DNA from: Sphingobacteriaceae bacterium | GTDB lineage: Bacteria; Bacteroidota; Bacteroidia; B-17B0; Aurantibacillaceae | NCBI GenBank assembly: GCA_023251695.1 | Contig: JAHEYE010000097.1 | Span: forward strand, 1-10,836 | Length of the DNA: 10,836 bases | Direction of reading: 5' to 3' | Shown here: piece by piece, positions 1 through 6,702 of the stretch | Layout of the letters: each line of letters opens with the position of its first letter | How positions within the stretch are numbered: the stretch's first letter is position 1 | Program-made: the position numbers and the translations under genes | Notes under the pieces: generated by a model | Seen by the model: the letters and a program-made list of their open reading frames with translations, nothing else | What the model was told of the DNA's origin: nothing | Database searches by the model: none

Positions 1-246
1 AATCACAAATAAATTAAAATCAGAAATCAAGAAATCAGAACAGACAGCTTTTTTAATGGTAAAATCAGGGGAACAACGGGCAACATCATTTTCATCCGAA
101 CAACAGTCTGCGTCCATATCTTCTTCATCTTCCCCACCACAACAGCTAGTACTCTTCACTAAAAAGCTTACTTTTTCCAATTCACCGCCACAATAATGCT
201 TGTAAACCGGAATGCCGATTGCAGTGGTCACATAGACCACAACCAT
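1..246 (-). CDS. Cysteine-rich exported small protein, HYC_CC_PP-like (partial at window edge)
   Basis: The frame is open from base 282 to base 1 on the minus strand and leaves the window, so the C-terminus is missing. Reading from 246, the product begins with a hydrophobic stretch, then His-Tyr-Cys-Gly-Gly (HYCGGEL), a Cys-Cys pair followed by an acidic run (CCGGEDEEDMDAD), a second Cys-Cys pair and two single Cys. The HYC...CC layout after an N-terminal membrane or signal segment matches the small Bacteroidota proteins called HYC_CC_PP. Their function is not established; the clustered Cys, His and acidic residues suggest metal binding in the periplasm, which is inference. ATG 246 is the only ATG before the motif, but it starts inside the hydrophobic segment. 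The same frame continues upstream as INTVKKYLFAL, a good signal-peptide N-terminus, back to a stop at 283-285. The true start may therefore be a non-ATG codon near 279. It is divergent from ligA. Confidence 0.6.
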   Translation of the reverse strand, partial: MVVVYVTTAIGIPVYKHYCGGELEKVSFLVKSTSCCGGEDEEDMDADCCSDENDVARCSPDFTIKKAVCSDFLISDFNLFVI

Positions 247-353
247 TAAAGCAAATAAATATTTCTTAACTGTATTGATACCTTAAAATTAATCAAAATT
301 TTGCTTAATAAATTGGCTTAATTTTCACATTTTTGTTAAAAGATTATAAGGAT

Positions 354-2381
354 ATGGACAAAAGCGCTGCTAAAGCACGTATTGAGCAACTTTCCAAAGA
401 ATTAGAGCAACATAATTACAATTACTATGTGTTGGATAAATCTGCTATAAGCGACTTTGAGTTTGATAAATTACTTGAGGAACTATCGTCTTTAGAAAAA
501 CAATATCCCGAATTTTTAAGCAATGAATCTCCTTCCCAACGTGTGGGTGGGCAGATTACTAAAGAATTTAAAAGCGTAAAACATAAATATCCCATGTTGT
601 CGTTATCTAATAGTTACGGTAAAGAGGATATGGAAGATTTCGACAGGAGAGTTTGTGAAGGCTTAGGGATGAAAGGGAATGATTTATTTGCACAGGAAAT
701 AGAATATGTGTGCGAGTTAAAATTCGATGGTCTATCAATTGGTTTAACTTACATGGATGGGAAATTAACACAGGCTATTACCCGTGGAGACGGGGTTCAA
801 GGTGATGATGTGACAACTAATGTCAAGACTATCCGATCGATTCCATTAAAACTAAAAGGAAATTTTCCAAAAGAATTTGAAATACGTGGCGAAATATTTT
901 TTCCGAAGAAAATTTTTGAAGCCATCAATAAAGAACGTGAAGATATCGGTGAGCCGCCACTTGCAAATCCGCGTAACGCTGCTTCCGGAACAATGAAAAT
1001 GCAGGATTCTTCGGTTGTTGCAAAACGTAATCTGGATTGTTTTTTATACCACATGCTTGGAGAAAAAGTTCCACATCAAAAACATTATGATAATATTTTA
1101 GCCGCAAAATCCTGGGGTTTTAAAATAAGTTCGCATACTAAGCTCTGCGTTGGAATTAGTGAAGTTTTAAAGTTTATTAATCACTGGGACAAAGAGCGTT
1201 TTAATTTGCCATTTGAAATAGATGGTATAGTAATTAAAGTAAACGATTATAAACAACAACAAAACCTGGGCTTTACAGCTAAATCACCACGTTGGGCTAT
1301 CGCTTATAAATTTAAAGCCGAGCAAGTAAGTACTGAATTACAAGTGATAACTTACCAAGTGGGAAGAACCGGTGCTATTACTCCTGTTGCGAATTTAAAA
1401 CCTGTTTTATTAGCAGGAACTACAGTTAAGCGTGCTTCGTTGCACAATGCTGATATTATTGAAAAACTGGATGTCCGCATTGGCGATTCCGTTTATGTTG
1501 AAAAAGGTGGCGAAATTATCCCGAAAATTATCGGGGTTGATTTAAAGAAACGCCCTTCTAACAGCAAAAAAATAATTTACATTGATAAATGTCCTGAGTG
1601 TAGTACAAAATTAATCCGCCACCAAGATGAAGCCCAACATTATTGTCCGAACGAAACAGGCTGCCCACCGCAAGTAAAAGGCAAGATGGAACATTTTGTG
1701 GCACGGAAGGGGATGAACATTGATAGTTTGGGCGCCGAAACCATTGCGCAATTATATGATGTTGGGTTGGTGAAAAATATTGCCGACTTATATGACCTGA
1801 AAAAAGAACAACTCCTTCCTTTGGAAAGAATGGCGGAAAAAAGCGCGATCAATTTAATTGAAGGAATCGAAGCCAGTAAAAAAATTCCATTTGAAAGGGT
1901 TTTGTTTGCGATAGGCATCCGTCATGTTGGAGAAACAACAGCAAAAAAAATTGCCAAGAAAGTAAAATCAATCAAAGTATTGATGCATTCAACAAAAGAA
2001 GAATTATTAGCTATTGATGAAGTAGGAGAAATTATAGCGGAAAGCATTGCAGAACATTTTAGTAACCCTGCAAACAAAAAAATAGTTGACCGTTTAGTCG
2101 CAAAAGGACTTCAATTTGAATTAAGCGAAGAACAACAACAAGGCGGCAGCGATAAATTAAAAGATATGACCATTGTAATAAGTGGTGTATTCGAAAAATA
2201 TAGTCGCGACCAATACAAAGAAATGATAGAACTAAATGGAGGGAAGAATTCCAGCTCCATCTCCAAAAAAACAAGTTTTGTTCTCGCCGGTGATAACATG
2301 GGACCTGAAAAATTAAAAAAAGCAGAGAGCCTTGGCGTAAAGATTATGAATGAGAATGATTTTTTAAAGCTATTGGCTTAA
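354..2381 (+). CDS. ligA: NAD-dependent DNA ligase LigA
   Basis: This cytoplasmic enzyme seals nicks between Okazaki fragments and in repair, using NAD+ as the adenylate donor. At 675 residues from ATG 354 it has the usual full length, with all domains in order. The N-terminal Ia domain contains HNYNYYVLD. The nucleotidyltransferase domain has the catalytic lysine in ELKFDGL (K123), TRGDGVQGDD, the RGE motif, NPRNAASG and FEIDGIVIKV (about 287-296). The OB fold contains VGRTGAITPVA. A four-cysteine zinc finger follows (C413, C416, C431, C437), then helix-hairpin-helix repeats (about 450-585) and a C-terminal BRCT domain (about 601-675). A TTG at 333 is in frame and would add seven residues. 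ATG 354 is preferred because an AAGGAT stretch directly precedes it and family members normally begin close to the Ia helix. No clear promoter was found in the short gap upstream. The last 12 bases overlap the opposing peptidase gene. No frameshift or missing residue was seen. Confidence 0.97.
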   Translation: MDKSAAKARIEQLSKELEQHNYNYYVLDKSAISDFEFDKLLEELSSLEKQYPEFLSNESPSQRVGGQITKEFKSVKHKYPMLSLSNSYGKEDMEDFDRRVCEGLGMKGNDLFAQEIEYVCELKFDGLSIGLTYMDGKLTQAITRGDGVQGDDVTTNVKTIRSIPLKLKGNFPKEFEIRGEIFFPKKIFEAINKEREDIGEPPLANPRNAASGTMKMQDSSVVAKRNLDCFLYHMLGEKVPHQKHYDNILAAKSWGFKISSHTKLCVGISEVLKFINHWDKERFNLPFEIDGIVIKVNDYKQQQNLGFTAKSPRWAIAYKFKAEQVSTELQVITYQVGRTGAITPVANLKPVLLAGTTVKRASLHNADIIEKLDVRIGDSVYVEKGGEIIPKIIGVDLKKRPSNSKKIIYIDKCPECSTKLIRHQDEAQHYCPNETGCPPQVKGKMEHFVARKGMNIDSLGAETIAQLYDVGLVKNIADLYDLKKEQLLPLERMAEKSAINLIEGIEASKKIPFERVLFAIGIRHVGETTAKKIAKKVKSIKVLMHSTKEELLAIDEVGEIIAESIAEHFSNPANKKIVDRLVAKGLQFELSEEQQQGGSDKLKDMTIVISGVFEKYSRDQYKEMIELNGGKNSSSISKKTSFVLAGDNMGPEKLKKAESLGVKIMNENDFLKLLA

Positions 2382-4388
2382 CTTAACCCTGCTCTGCTTG
2401 TAAAAATAACCGAAATCGTTAGCTAGTTTTTTATAGAACCATTTATAGGTACCATCCAGGTATTGAATGCCACTTTTAATGCTTGCCGAAAAAGATGAAG
2501 TTTTTCCGTTTGGCAAGGATAATTTATAAAATGAATATTTCTGAAAAGATTTTTTATCCTTATCGAGATATAAATTAACATCCACTAAATAAATATTAGC
2601 TACATTATTTTTTTTAAAAAGATTATATACTTCAGGCAAATATGTAAACCAATCGGTTTTATCGGCCTTGTACATAACATCTTTATCGTTTTCAAGATTG
2701 AGAAAATATCTTCCATGCGTGTACAAACTGTTTAATAAGTGTTGATCGTAAAAAGATAACTGAGAGAATTTTTTTGTATTTGCTCCGGCTTTTTCTTTAA
2801 TAACATAATACAAACTATCGTAAAACTGTTCTTGCTCCTTGTAAGATTTTTGATTGATAAAGCCGAATTGCTGAGAGAGAAGAGTTGGTAAAACAATAAA
2901 AAGGTCACGGTTAGCGGTATCCGGTTTTGCCAATAGCATTTCGAGATATGCATTCGTATCAAATAAATCGTTAACCGCCATGAACTGTTTTACTTTTACC
3001 GAATCGGTTTGGGACTTCTTTTCTCCTGATTTTTTTGAAGCTTTTACACTATCAACAACTGCCGGAAAAAAGGAACCGTACTGCGCCAATAGGTTATTTT
3101 TTTCAGCTGTCTTCTTCTGGAAATAAAAATAAGCTTCCAGGTTTGTTGTAAACTCAATTACACTTGTATCTACAAGCTCCTTTGCTTTTATATTAGCTAA
3201 GTCGTTTTTATTAATACCGATGAAACCTTTAGAAAGATGTTTTAGGATGGATACATTCCCTTCATTCAGGAATTCGTAATTCTTGCTTCTTCTTACATTT
3301 TTGGTTTGGTACCGTGATAAAATAAAAGATTTATCCCACATATCTGAGCCTTTAAATAACAGTGTTCTCCTCAGAGCTTCATTCAAAATAGCTAAATTGT
3401 AGTTATTATCGGGTTCAAATAAATAGTTTTTGAAAGAAGATTCAATTAATTGATTCAGTTGATTCGATTCAAAACTGTAATTAACCGATTCGCAATAGGC
3501 TCTTTCTTTCATGGCATAAAAATCATCACTACTTACTACAAACAGCTTTTTTTTCTTGTTGGTAGTATCACCGGCTAATATCTTAACTTGTTTCAGTCTG
3601 TCGCCCGGATCCGGATGGGTGGAATTAGCCTCACTGGATTCGCCATGCATAATTTCATTTTTGATTTCAGCATTTTTAAATTTCTTCAACATGTCGGCCA
3701 TGCCTTTTAAAGAGTATGGTGATTTTTTTAGGAAATTAATAGCTTTGAAATCGGCAGCCGATTCATCAGCTCTGTTGTACCATAATATGTCGTCGCGCTT
3801 AAATTGAAATGTAATAACCGGTATACCATAAACAGCAAATCCCCAAAAAACAGTGGTCGGGGGCCTGTAAAAAGCTTCGATTCGTTGTCCGTAATGTTTT
3901 ATCTGATCATCATTAATAAAGTGTGCTGCTTCATGCGCCATTACGCTGGCTAATTCAGCTTCATTTTCAACACCATTTAAAAATCCGATGTTTAATCGTA
4001 GAATACCGCCGCCATCCATACTGGCATTAAAATCCTGGTCATAACAAACATAAATCCTTATTTTATTGGTCACAGAAGTGTCGTTGATAACGGTTTCAAG
4101 TACCTTCCGCAAATAATTGTTATAATCAGCGTCAAAGTTGTGGTAAAAATACCCGAAGTTGATATCCGTCTGAGCACTGTGAGCAATTGAAGAAGAAAAC
4201 ACCTCGTAATACTTGCCCACATAAATATTATCACGGTAAGCCTTCAGGCAATAATTATGTACATCTTTCTTCAGGTTTGGGAAATCTGAGGAATTGACGC
4301 CCTTCCAATTGTATCGGTACCATTTGCTTTGTGAGATTCCACCAATGGTTAAGAGGCACAAAAAAAGGGAAAGGAAACTACTTTTCAA
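2370..4388 (-). CDS. Secreted M48-family zinc metallopeptidase with long C-terminal extension
   Basis: The 672-residue product begins with a signal peptide (hydrophobic core about residues 5-17, likely cleavage near ISQS-KW around 21), so it should act in the periplasm or outside the cell. The zinc site is HEAAH at 152-156 inside VMAHEAAHF. The third ligand is probably E209 in ADESAAD, and THPDPGDRL follows at 257-265, the downstream His-Pro element typical of M48. A hydrophobic stretch at about 179-196 lies between the two zinc motifs. Residues from about 280 to 672 match no domain I recognise and include a Lys/Ser-rich linker at about 447-467. The start assigned is TTG 4388; the frame has no ATG before the upstream stop at 4404-4406. 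An ATT at 4394 would give MKLKSSFLS, also a good signal-peptide start. The 3' end overlaps ligA by 12 bases, and the 5' end faces the operon starting at 4424. The peptidase substrate cannot be inferred. The family call is firm; the C-terminal role is unknown. Confidence 0.85.
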   Translation of the reverse strand: MKSSFLSLFLCLLTIGGISQSKWYRYNWKGVNSSDFPNLKKDVHNYCLKAYRDNIYVGKYYEVFSSSIAHSAQTDINFGYFYHNFDADYNNYLRKVLETVINDTSVTNKIRIYVCYDQDFNASMDGGGILRLNIGFLNGVENEAELASVMAHEAAHFINDDQIKHYGQRIEAFYRPPTTVFWGFAVYGIPVITFQFKRDDILWYNRADESAADFKAINFLKKSPYSLKGMADMLKKFKNAEIKNEIMHGESSEANSTHPDPGDRLKQVKILAGDTTNKKKKLFVVSSDDFYAMKERAYCESVNYSFESNQLNQLIESSFKNYLFEPDNNYNLAILNEALRRTLLFKGSDMWDKSFILSRYQTKNVRRSKNYEFLNEGNVSILKHLSKGFIGINKNDLANIKAKELVDTSVIEFTTNLEAYFYFQKKTAEKNNLLAQYGSFFPAVVDSVKASKKSGEKKSQTDSVKVKQFMAVNDLFDTNAYLEMLLAKPDTANRDLFIVLPTLLSQQFGFINQKSYKEQEQFYDSLYYVIKEKAGANTKKFSQLSFYDQHLLNSLYTHGRYFLNLENDKDVMYKADKTDWFTYLPEVYNLFKKNNVANIYLVDVNLYLDKDKKSFQKYSFYKLSLPNGKTSSFSASIKSGIQYLDGTYKWFYKKLANDFGYFYKQSRVKLSQ

Positions 4389-4423
4389 TTTAATTTTCTT
4401 ATTTTAGACTAAATTATAATGGG

Positions 4424-5281
4424 ATGAAGATACAAAAAATAATAATTCTGCTTTTATCGGGCCTGCTTAACTTAACTTGCGCGGCTCAGGATAGGGAGAG
4501 GATGTTCTATAAAGATACCTTGTTTGAATTCAACGGTTCTAAAATCGAGATCACGAAAAGCCTGTCTACAGAAAAGTATTTTAAAAGTGTTGTCACTATC
4601 AGTAATCAAACCGATCAATTCATGATTATTAATCCGTGGGAAGTATTCGGAAAAGTTTCGGGTTCAGATGAAAAATACAATGCATCATCAAAAAAAGCAA
4701 TCGTTGTTCCTCCTAAATACATTAAAAAATTTACAGTGAAATTTGAAGGCAGGGATTTCCGGGAAGAAAGGTTACAATATGACTTTGGAAAAATAGAAGT
4801 CACGGAAAAAATCGAATCGGTATATGAATTGGAAGATGTGGATATAAATAAAGAGAATTACAGGGCAATTGGACCCATTAGATGGAGCATGGTTAAAAAA
4901 ATGGAGCCTGATCACGGAAAAGATGATTTCCAGATTATTGCTGAGATTGAATATACAGGGGATAAATTTTTAGGCATTTTTTACAATAACATTATTCTTA
5001 CTACAAAAGATGGCGGTAAATATATTAACGTTGGAAAGAAAACCGGAAATTTTCATTATGATAAAACCAAACCTTTTGTAAAACAAACGTATTTATTTCC
5101 TGTAGAACCCGCTAAAGCGAAAAAAAGCAATGAACCCAAACTCACTTTCAGGGATGTTTTTAAAGAATATTCAATGGCCACCATAGTCGGTTTTAAAGTA
5201 CATTTACGGGCCGGTACACTTGAAGATTATAAGGGAAAAGCCGGCAAGCCTGATGGCAAAGACATTGAGGAGATGGAATAA
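4424..5281 (+). CDS. Exported protein of unknown function (first gene of secreted operon)
   Basis: I do not recognise a family for this 285-residue protein. It starts with a clear signal peptide, MKIQKIIILLLSGLLNLTC, with probable cleavage after CAA or CAAQ near residue 22. A cysteine sits close to the cleavage site, but the preceding residues (N-L-T) are a poor lipobox, so I do not call it a lipoprotein. The mature part is rich in Lys, Glu and aromatic residues. It reads as alternating beta-strand-like segments in two halves joined near residues 130-150 (short phrases such as VVTISNQTDQFMIINPW and DFQIIAEIEYTGD), consistent with two beta-sandwich-like units; this is inference from residue pattern only. 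The C-terminal tail is charged (GKAGKPDGKDIEEME). ATG 4424 is the only sensible start. It is divergent from the M48 peptidase with 35 bases between the starts, and 12 bases separate it from the next gene, so it probably leads a three-gene transcript. Confidence 0.8.
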   Translation: MKIQKIIILLLSGLLNLTCAAQDRERMFYKDTLFEFNGSKIEITKSLSTEKYFKSVVTISNQTDQFMIINPWEVFGKVSGSDEKYNASSKKAIVVPPKYIKKFTVKFEGRDFREERLQYDFGKIEVTEKIESVYELEDVDINKENYRAIGPIRWSMVKKMEPDHGKDDFQIIAEIEYTGDKFLGIFYNNIILTTKDGGKYINVGKKTGNFHYDKTKPFVKQTYLFPVEPAKAKKSNEPKLTFRDVFKEYSMATIVGFKVHLRAGTLEDYKGKAGKPDGKDIEEME

Positions 5282-5293
5282 AATTTTAGTTTC

Positions 5294-5671
5294 ATGAAGA
5301 TTACCGCATTTATTATCTGTTTACTATCTCTGTCATTTCATTCCTTTGCTGAAAAGGACTCTTTACTTCATAATTTATCTTTTAGAACAATAAATTTTAA
5401 ATTTAAAAGTGATTTAAAAAATTCCGGGATCTGCGATTTGAAAATACCTCACGTATTCGCGACGCAGGAAATAGACCTTGCAGAAGCTATTATACTCTCA
5501 GTTGGTGTATCATGCATGATTCCTTTATGTGTTGATCTTTACAATGATCGCAAGCCAAGTGAAATGAGCTGGATTGGAGTTGGGGCTTACGGCACATGTT
5601 TCGTTACAGCACTTGTTTACCGTTTTGGTTTTAAAGGAAAACATAAGAAACAAGAAAAGTGGGACCGGTAG
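5294..5671 (+). CDS. Small exported or membrane protein of unknown function
   Basis: This 125-residue protein has no family that I recognise. An N-terminal signal peptide, MKITAFIICLLSLSFHSFA, has an acceptable cleavage site before EKD. The remainder starts with a polar region of about 40 residues containing one Cys, then two hydrophobic stretches. The first is around EAIILSVGVSCMIPLCV (about residues 65-80) and the second around WIGVGAYGTCFVTALVY (about 92-109). They are separated by the polar loop DLYNDRKPSEMS, and the tail is strongly basic (GKHKKQEKWDR). That layout suggests a two-helix membrane hairpin with a positively charged, probably cytoplasmic, C-terminus. It lies 12 bases after the upstream gene and 13 bases before the DUF3108 gene, both in the same direction, so co-transcription is likely. 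It is real rather than spurious because of the signal peptide, the tight spacing and the absence of a better competing frame. Confidence 0.72.
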   Translation: MKITAFIICLLSLSFHSFAEKDSLLHNLSFRTINFKFKSDLKNSGICDLKIPHVFATQEIDLAEAIILSVGVSCMIPLCVDLYNDRKPSEMSWIGVGAYGTCFVTALVYRFGFKGKHKKQEKWDR

Positions 5672-5684
5672 TTTGGAATTAAAA

Positions 5685-6479
5685 ATGAAAATAAAATTCA
5701 GCACAATAATTTTTTTAATTCTTATTACTTACAGTAACCTTAATTCCCAGATTACAGTCCAAACCACAAAGGCATTTAAAACTGGTGAAGTTTTAGAATA
5801 TGACGTTTATTATAGCTGGGGCTTGATTTGGGTAAATGCCGGTTACGTAAAATTTTCGGTAAAAGAAGATATCGTGAACAATAAAACATTATTTCATTTT
5901 ATTGGGGAAGGTAACAGTAAAAAAAATTGGGATTGGTTTTTCAAAGTGAGGGACAAATACGAAAGCTATAACGATACCTCAACTCTTAGACCATTTAAAT
6001 ACATCAGAAATTCGAACGACGGCGGCGAATGGGTTTATAATGATGTTACGTTTGATTTTAAGAATAAAAGCGCGGTTGGCTATTTAAAAACAAAAAAAGA
6101 GCCCGCGCTTAAAACCGATACGCTCAAAATAAAAGCCAATACTTTTGATGCCATGAGCATGATTTATTATGCACGTTGTCTCGATTTTGACCTATACAAG
6201 CCGAATGATGAAATCCCGATTTCAATCCTACTCGATAATAAGGTTTACGATAGGAAAATTACTTATTTGGGAAAGGAAAAAATTTTCATAAATACACGTA
6301 CTTATAAGTGCATTAAATTTAAACCAACTTTAATTCCGGGGAGCATTTTTAAAGAAGGAGATGCTATGACCGTTTGGGTAACTGACGATAAAAACCGTGT
6401 ACCCGTAAAAGTTGAAACTCCCATAATAATTGGTACGGTGCAGGTCTATCTTAAAAAGGCTTCAGGATTAAAATATTAA
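5685..6479 (+). CDS. DUF3108 domain-containing exported protein
   Basis: The product is 264 residues with a signal peptide (MKIKFSTIIFLILITYSNLNS, cleavage near SQ-ITV at about 22). The mature protein matches the Bacteroidota form of DUF3108. GEVLEYDVYYSWGLIWVNAG opens the domain at about 34-53, WDWFFKVRDKYESY lies in the middle, and the end has WVTDDKNRVPVKVETPIIIG (about 231-250) followed by TVQVYL. DUF3108 proteins are predicted envelope beta-rich proteins without an established activity, so no reaction is assigned. The frame can be extended upstream to 5574 inside the previous gene. ATG 5685 is chosen because it starts exactly at the signal peptide and leaves a 13-base gap. It is the last gene of the unit starting at 4424. 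I see no convincing terminator between it and the promoter of the tRNA, only a weak A/T-only stem at 6522-6535. Confidence 0.88.
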   Translation: MKIKFSTIIFLILITYSNLNSQITVQTTKAFKTGEVLEYDVYYSWGLIWVNAGYVKFSVKEDIVNNKTLFHFIGEGNSKKNWDWFFKVRDKYESYNDTSTLRPFKYIRNSNDGGEWVYNDVTFDFKNKSAVGYLKTKKEPALKTDTLKIKANTFDAMSMIYYARCLDFDLYKPNDEIPISILLDNKVYDRKITYLGKEKIFINTRTYKCIKFKPTLIPGSIFKEGDAMTVWVTDDKNRVPVKVETPIIIGTVQVYLKKASGLKY

Positions 6480-6537
6480 ATGGCTGAAAAATTATTCCAA
6501 ATCGGGTTCGAATAAGGTCAAAAAAGTGAGCTTTTCG

Positions 6538-6568
6538 TTTCTCAAATTCAAAAAAAACGGTACATTTG
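6538..6568 (+). promoter_or_regulatory. Bacteroidota-type promoter for tRNA-Ser
   Basis: A TACATTTG at 6561-6568 matches the TAnnTTTG -7 consensus of the Bacteroidota primary sigma factor exactly. With a spacer of 19 bases, the -33 position reads TTTC (6538-6541) against the consensus TTTG. The tRNA begins 13 bases after the -7 box, which fits a very short 5' leader removed by RNase P. The call rests on consensus match, spacing and position. Confidence 0.7.
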
Positions 6569-6581
6569 CCATCCGAATTAA

Positions 6582-6668
6582 GGTGAGATGCCTGAGTGGC
6601 CGAAAGGACATGTTTGCTAAACATGCGTACGGGAAACTGTACCGAGAGTTCGAATCTCTCTCTCACCG
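6582..6668 (+). tRNA. tRNA-Ser (anticodon GCU)
   Basis: The 87 bases fold as a class II tRNA. The acceptor arms are GGTGAGA (6582-6588) and TCTCACC (6661-6667), with discriminator G6668. The D arm has CCT and AGG stems around GAGTGGCCGAA. The anticodon arm is CATGT / loop TTGCTAA / ACATG, giving anticodon GCT, which reads AGC and AGU serine codons. A long variable arm follows (GTAC stem with an eight-base loop), as expected for serine, then a T arm GAGAG-TTCGAAT-CTCTC. The bases after the discriminator are CAAA, so the 3' CCA is not encoded and must be added after transcription. The gene is preceded by its own promoter and followed by a hairpin terminator. Confidence 0.97.
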
Positions 6669-6678
6669 CAAAAATAAG

Positions 6679-6702
6679 ACCCTGCTGCATGCAGGGTTTT
6701 TT
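6679..6702. terminator. Intrinsic terminator after tRNA-Ser, probably shared with rimM
   Basis: The arms ACCCTGC (6679-6685) and GCAGGGT (6691-6697) form a seven-base-pair stem with loop TGCAT, followed by a run of six T (6697-6702) on the plus strand. Read on the minus strand, the same stem follows directly after the rimM stop codon and leads into TCTTATTTTTG, which is also T-rich. It can therefore end both converging transcripts. The T run overlaps the rimM stop codon at 6701-6703. Confidence 0.85.

Noticed and set aside
15..42. Short direct repeat of ATCAGAA and AATCA near the left edge
   Set aside because: It is inside the coding frame and reflects the repeated peptide SDF, not a repeat array.
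333..353. TTG start for ligA seven codons upstream
   Set aside because: ATG 354 has a closer ribosome-binding-like AAGGAT and gives the usual N-terminus; the TTG lies in an AT-rich stretch more likely to be promoter or leader.
280..353. Candidate -7 boxes (TAATTTTC at 319-326, CATTTTTG at 328-335) for ligA
   Set aside because: Neither has a TTTG-like -33 box at the expected 19-base distance, and both deviate from consensus in an AT-rich gap.
797..1054. Open frame on the minus strand inside ligA, and similar ones at 925-1107, 1640-1918 and 2059-2299
   Set aside because: They are fully antisense to a well-conserved gene, have no recognisable family and lack any upstream signal, so they are chance open frames.
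5574..5684. Upstream extension of the DUF3108 frame
   Set aside because: It lies inside the previous gene, and the signal peptide begins exactly at ATG 5685.
6522..6535. Possible terminator AAAAG-TGAG-CTTTT after the DUF3108 gene
   Set aside because: The stem is only five pairs and almost purely A/T, too weak to call; it also overlaps the region just before the tRNA promoter.
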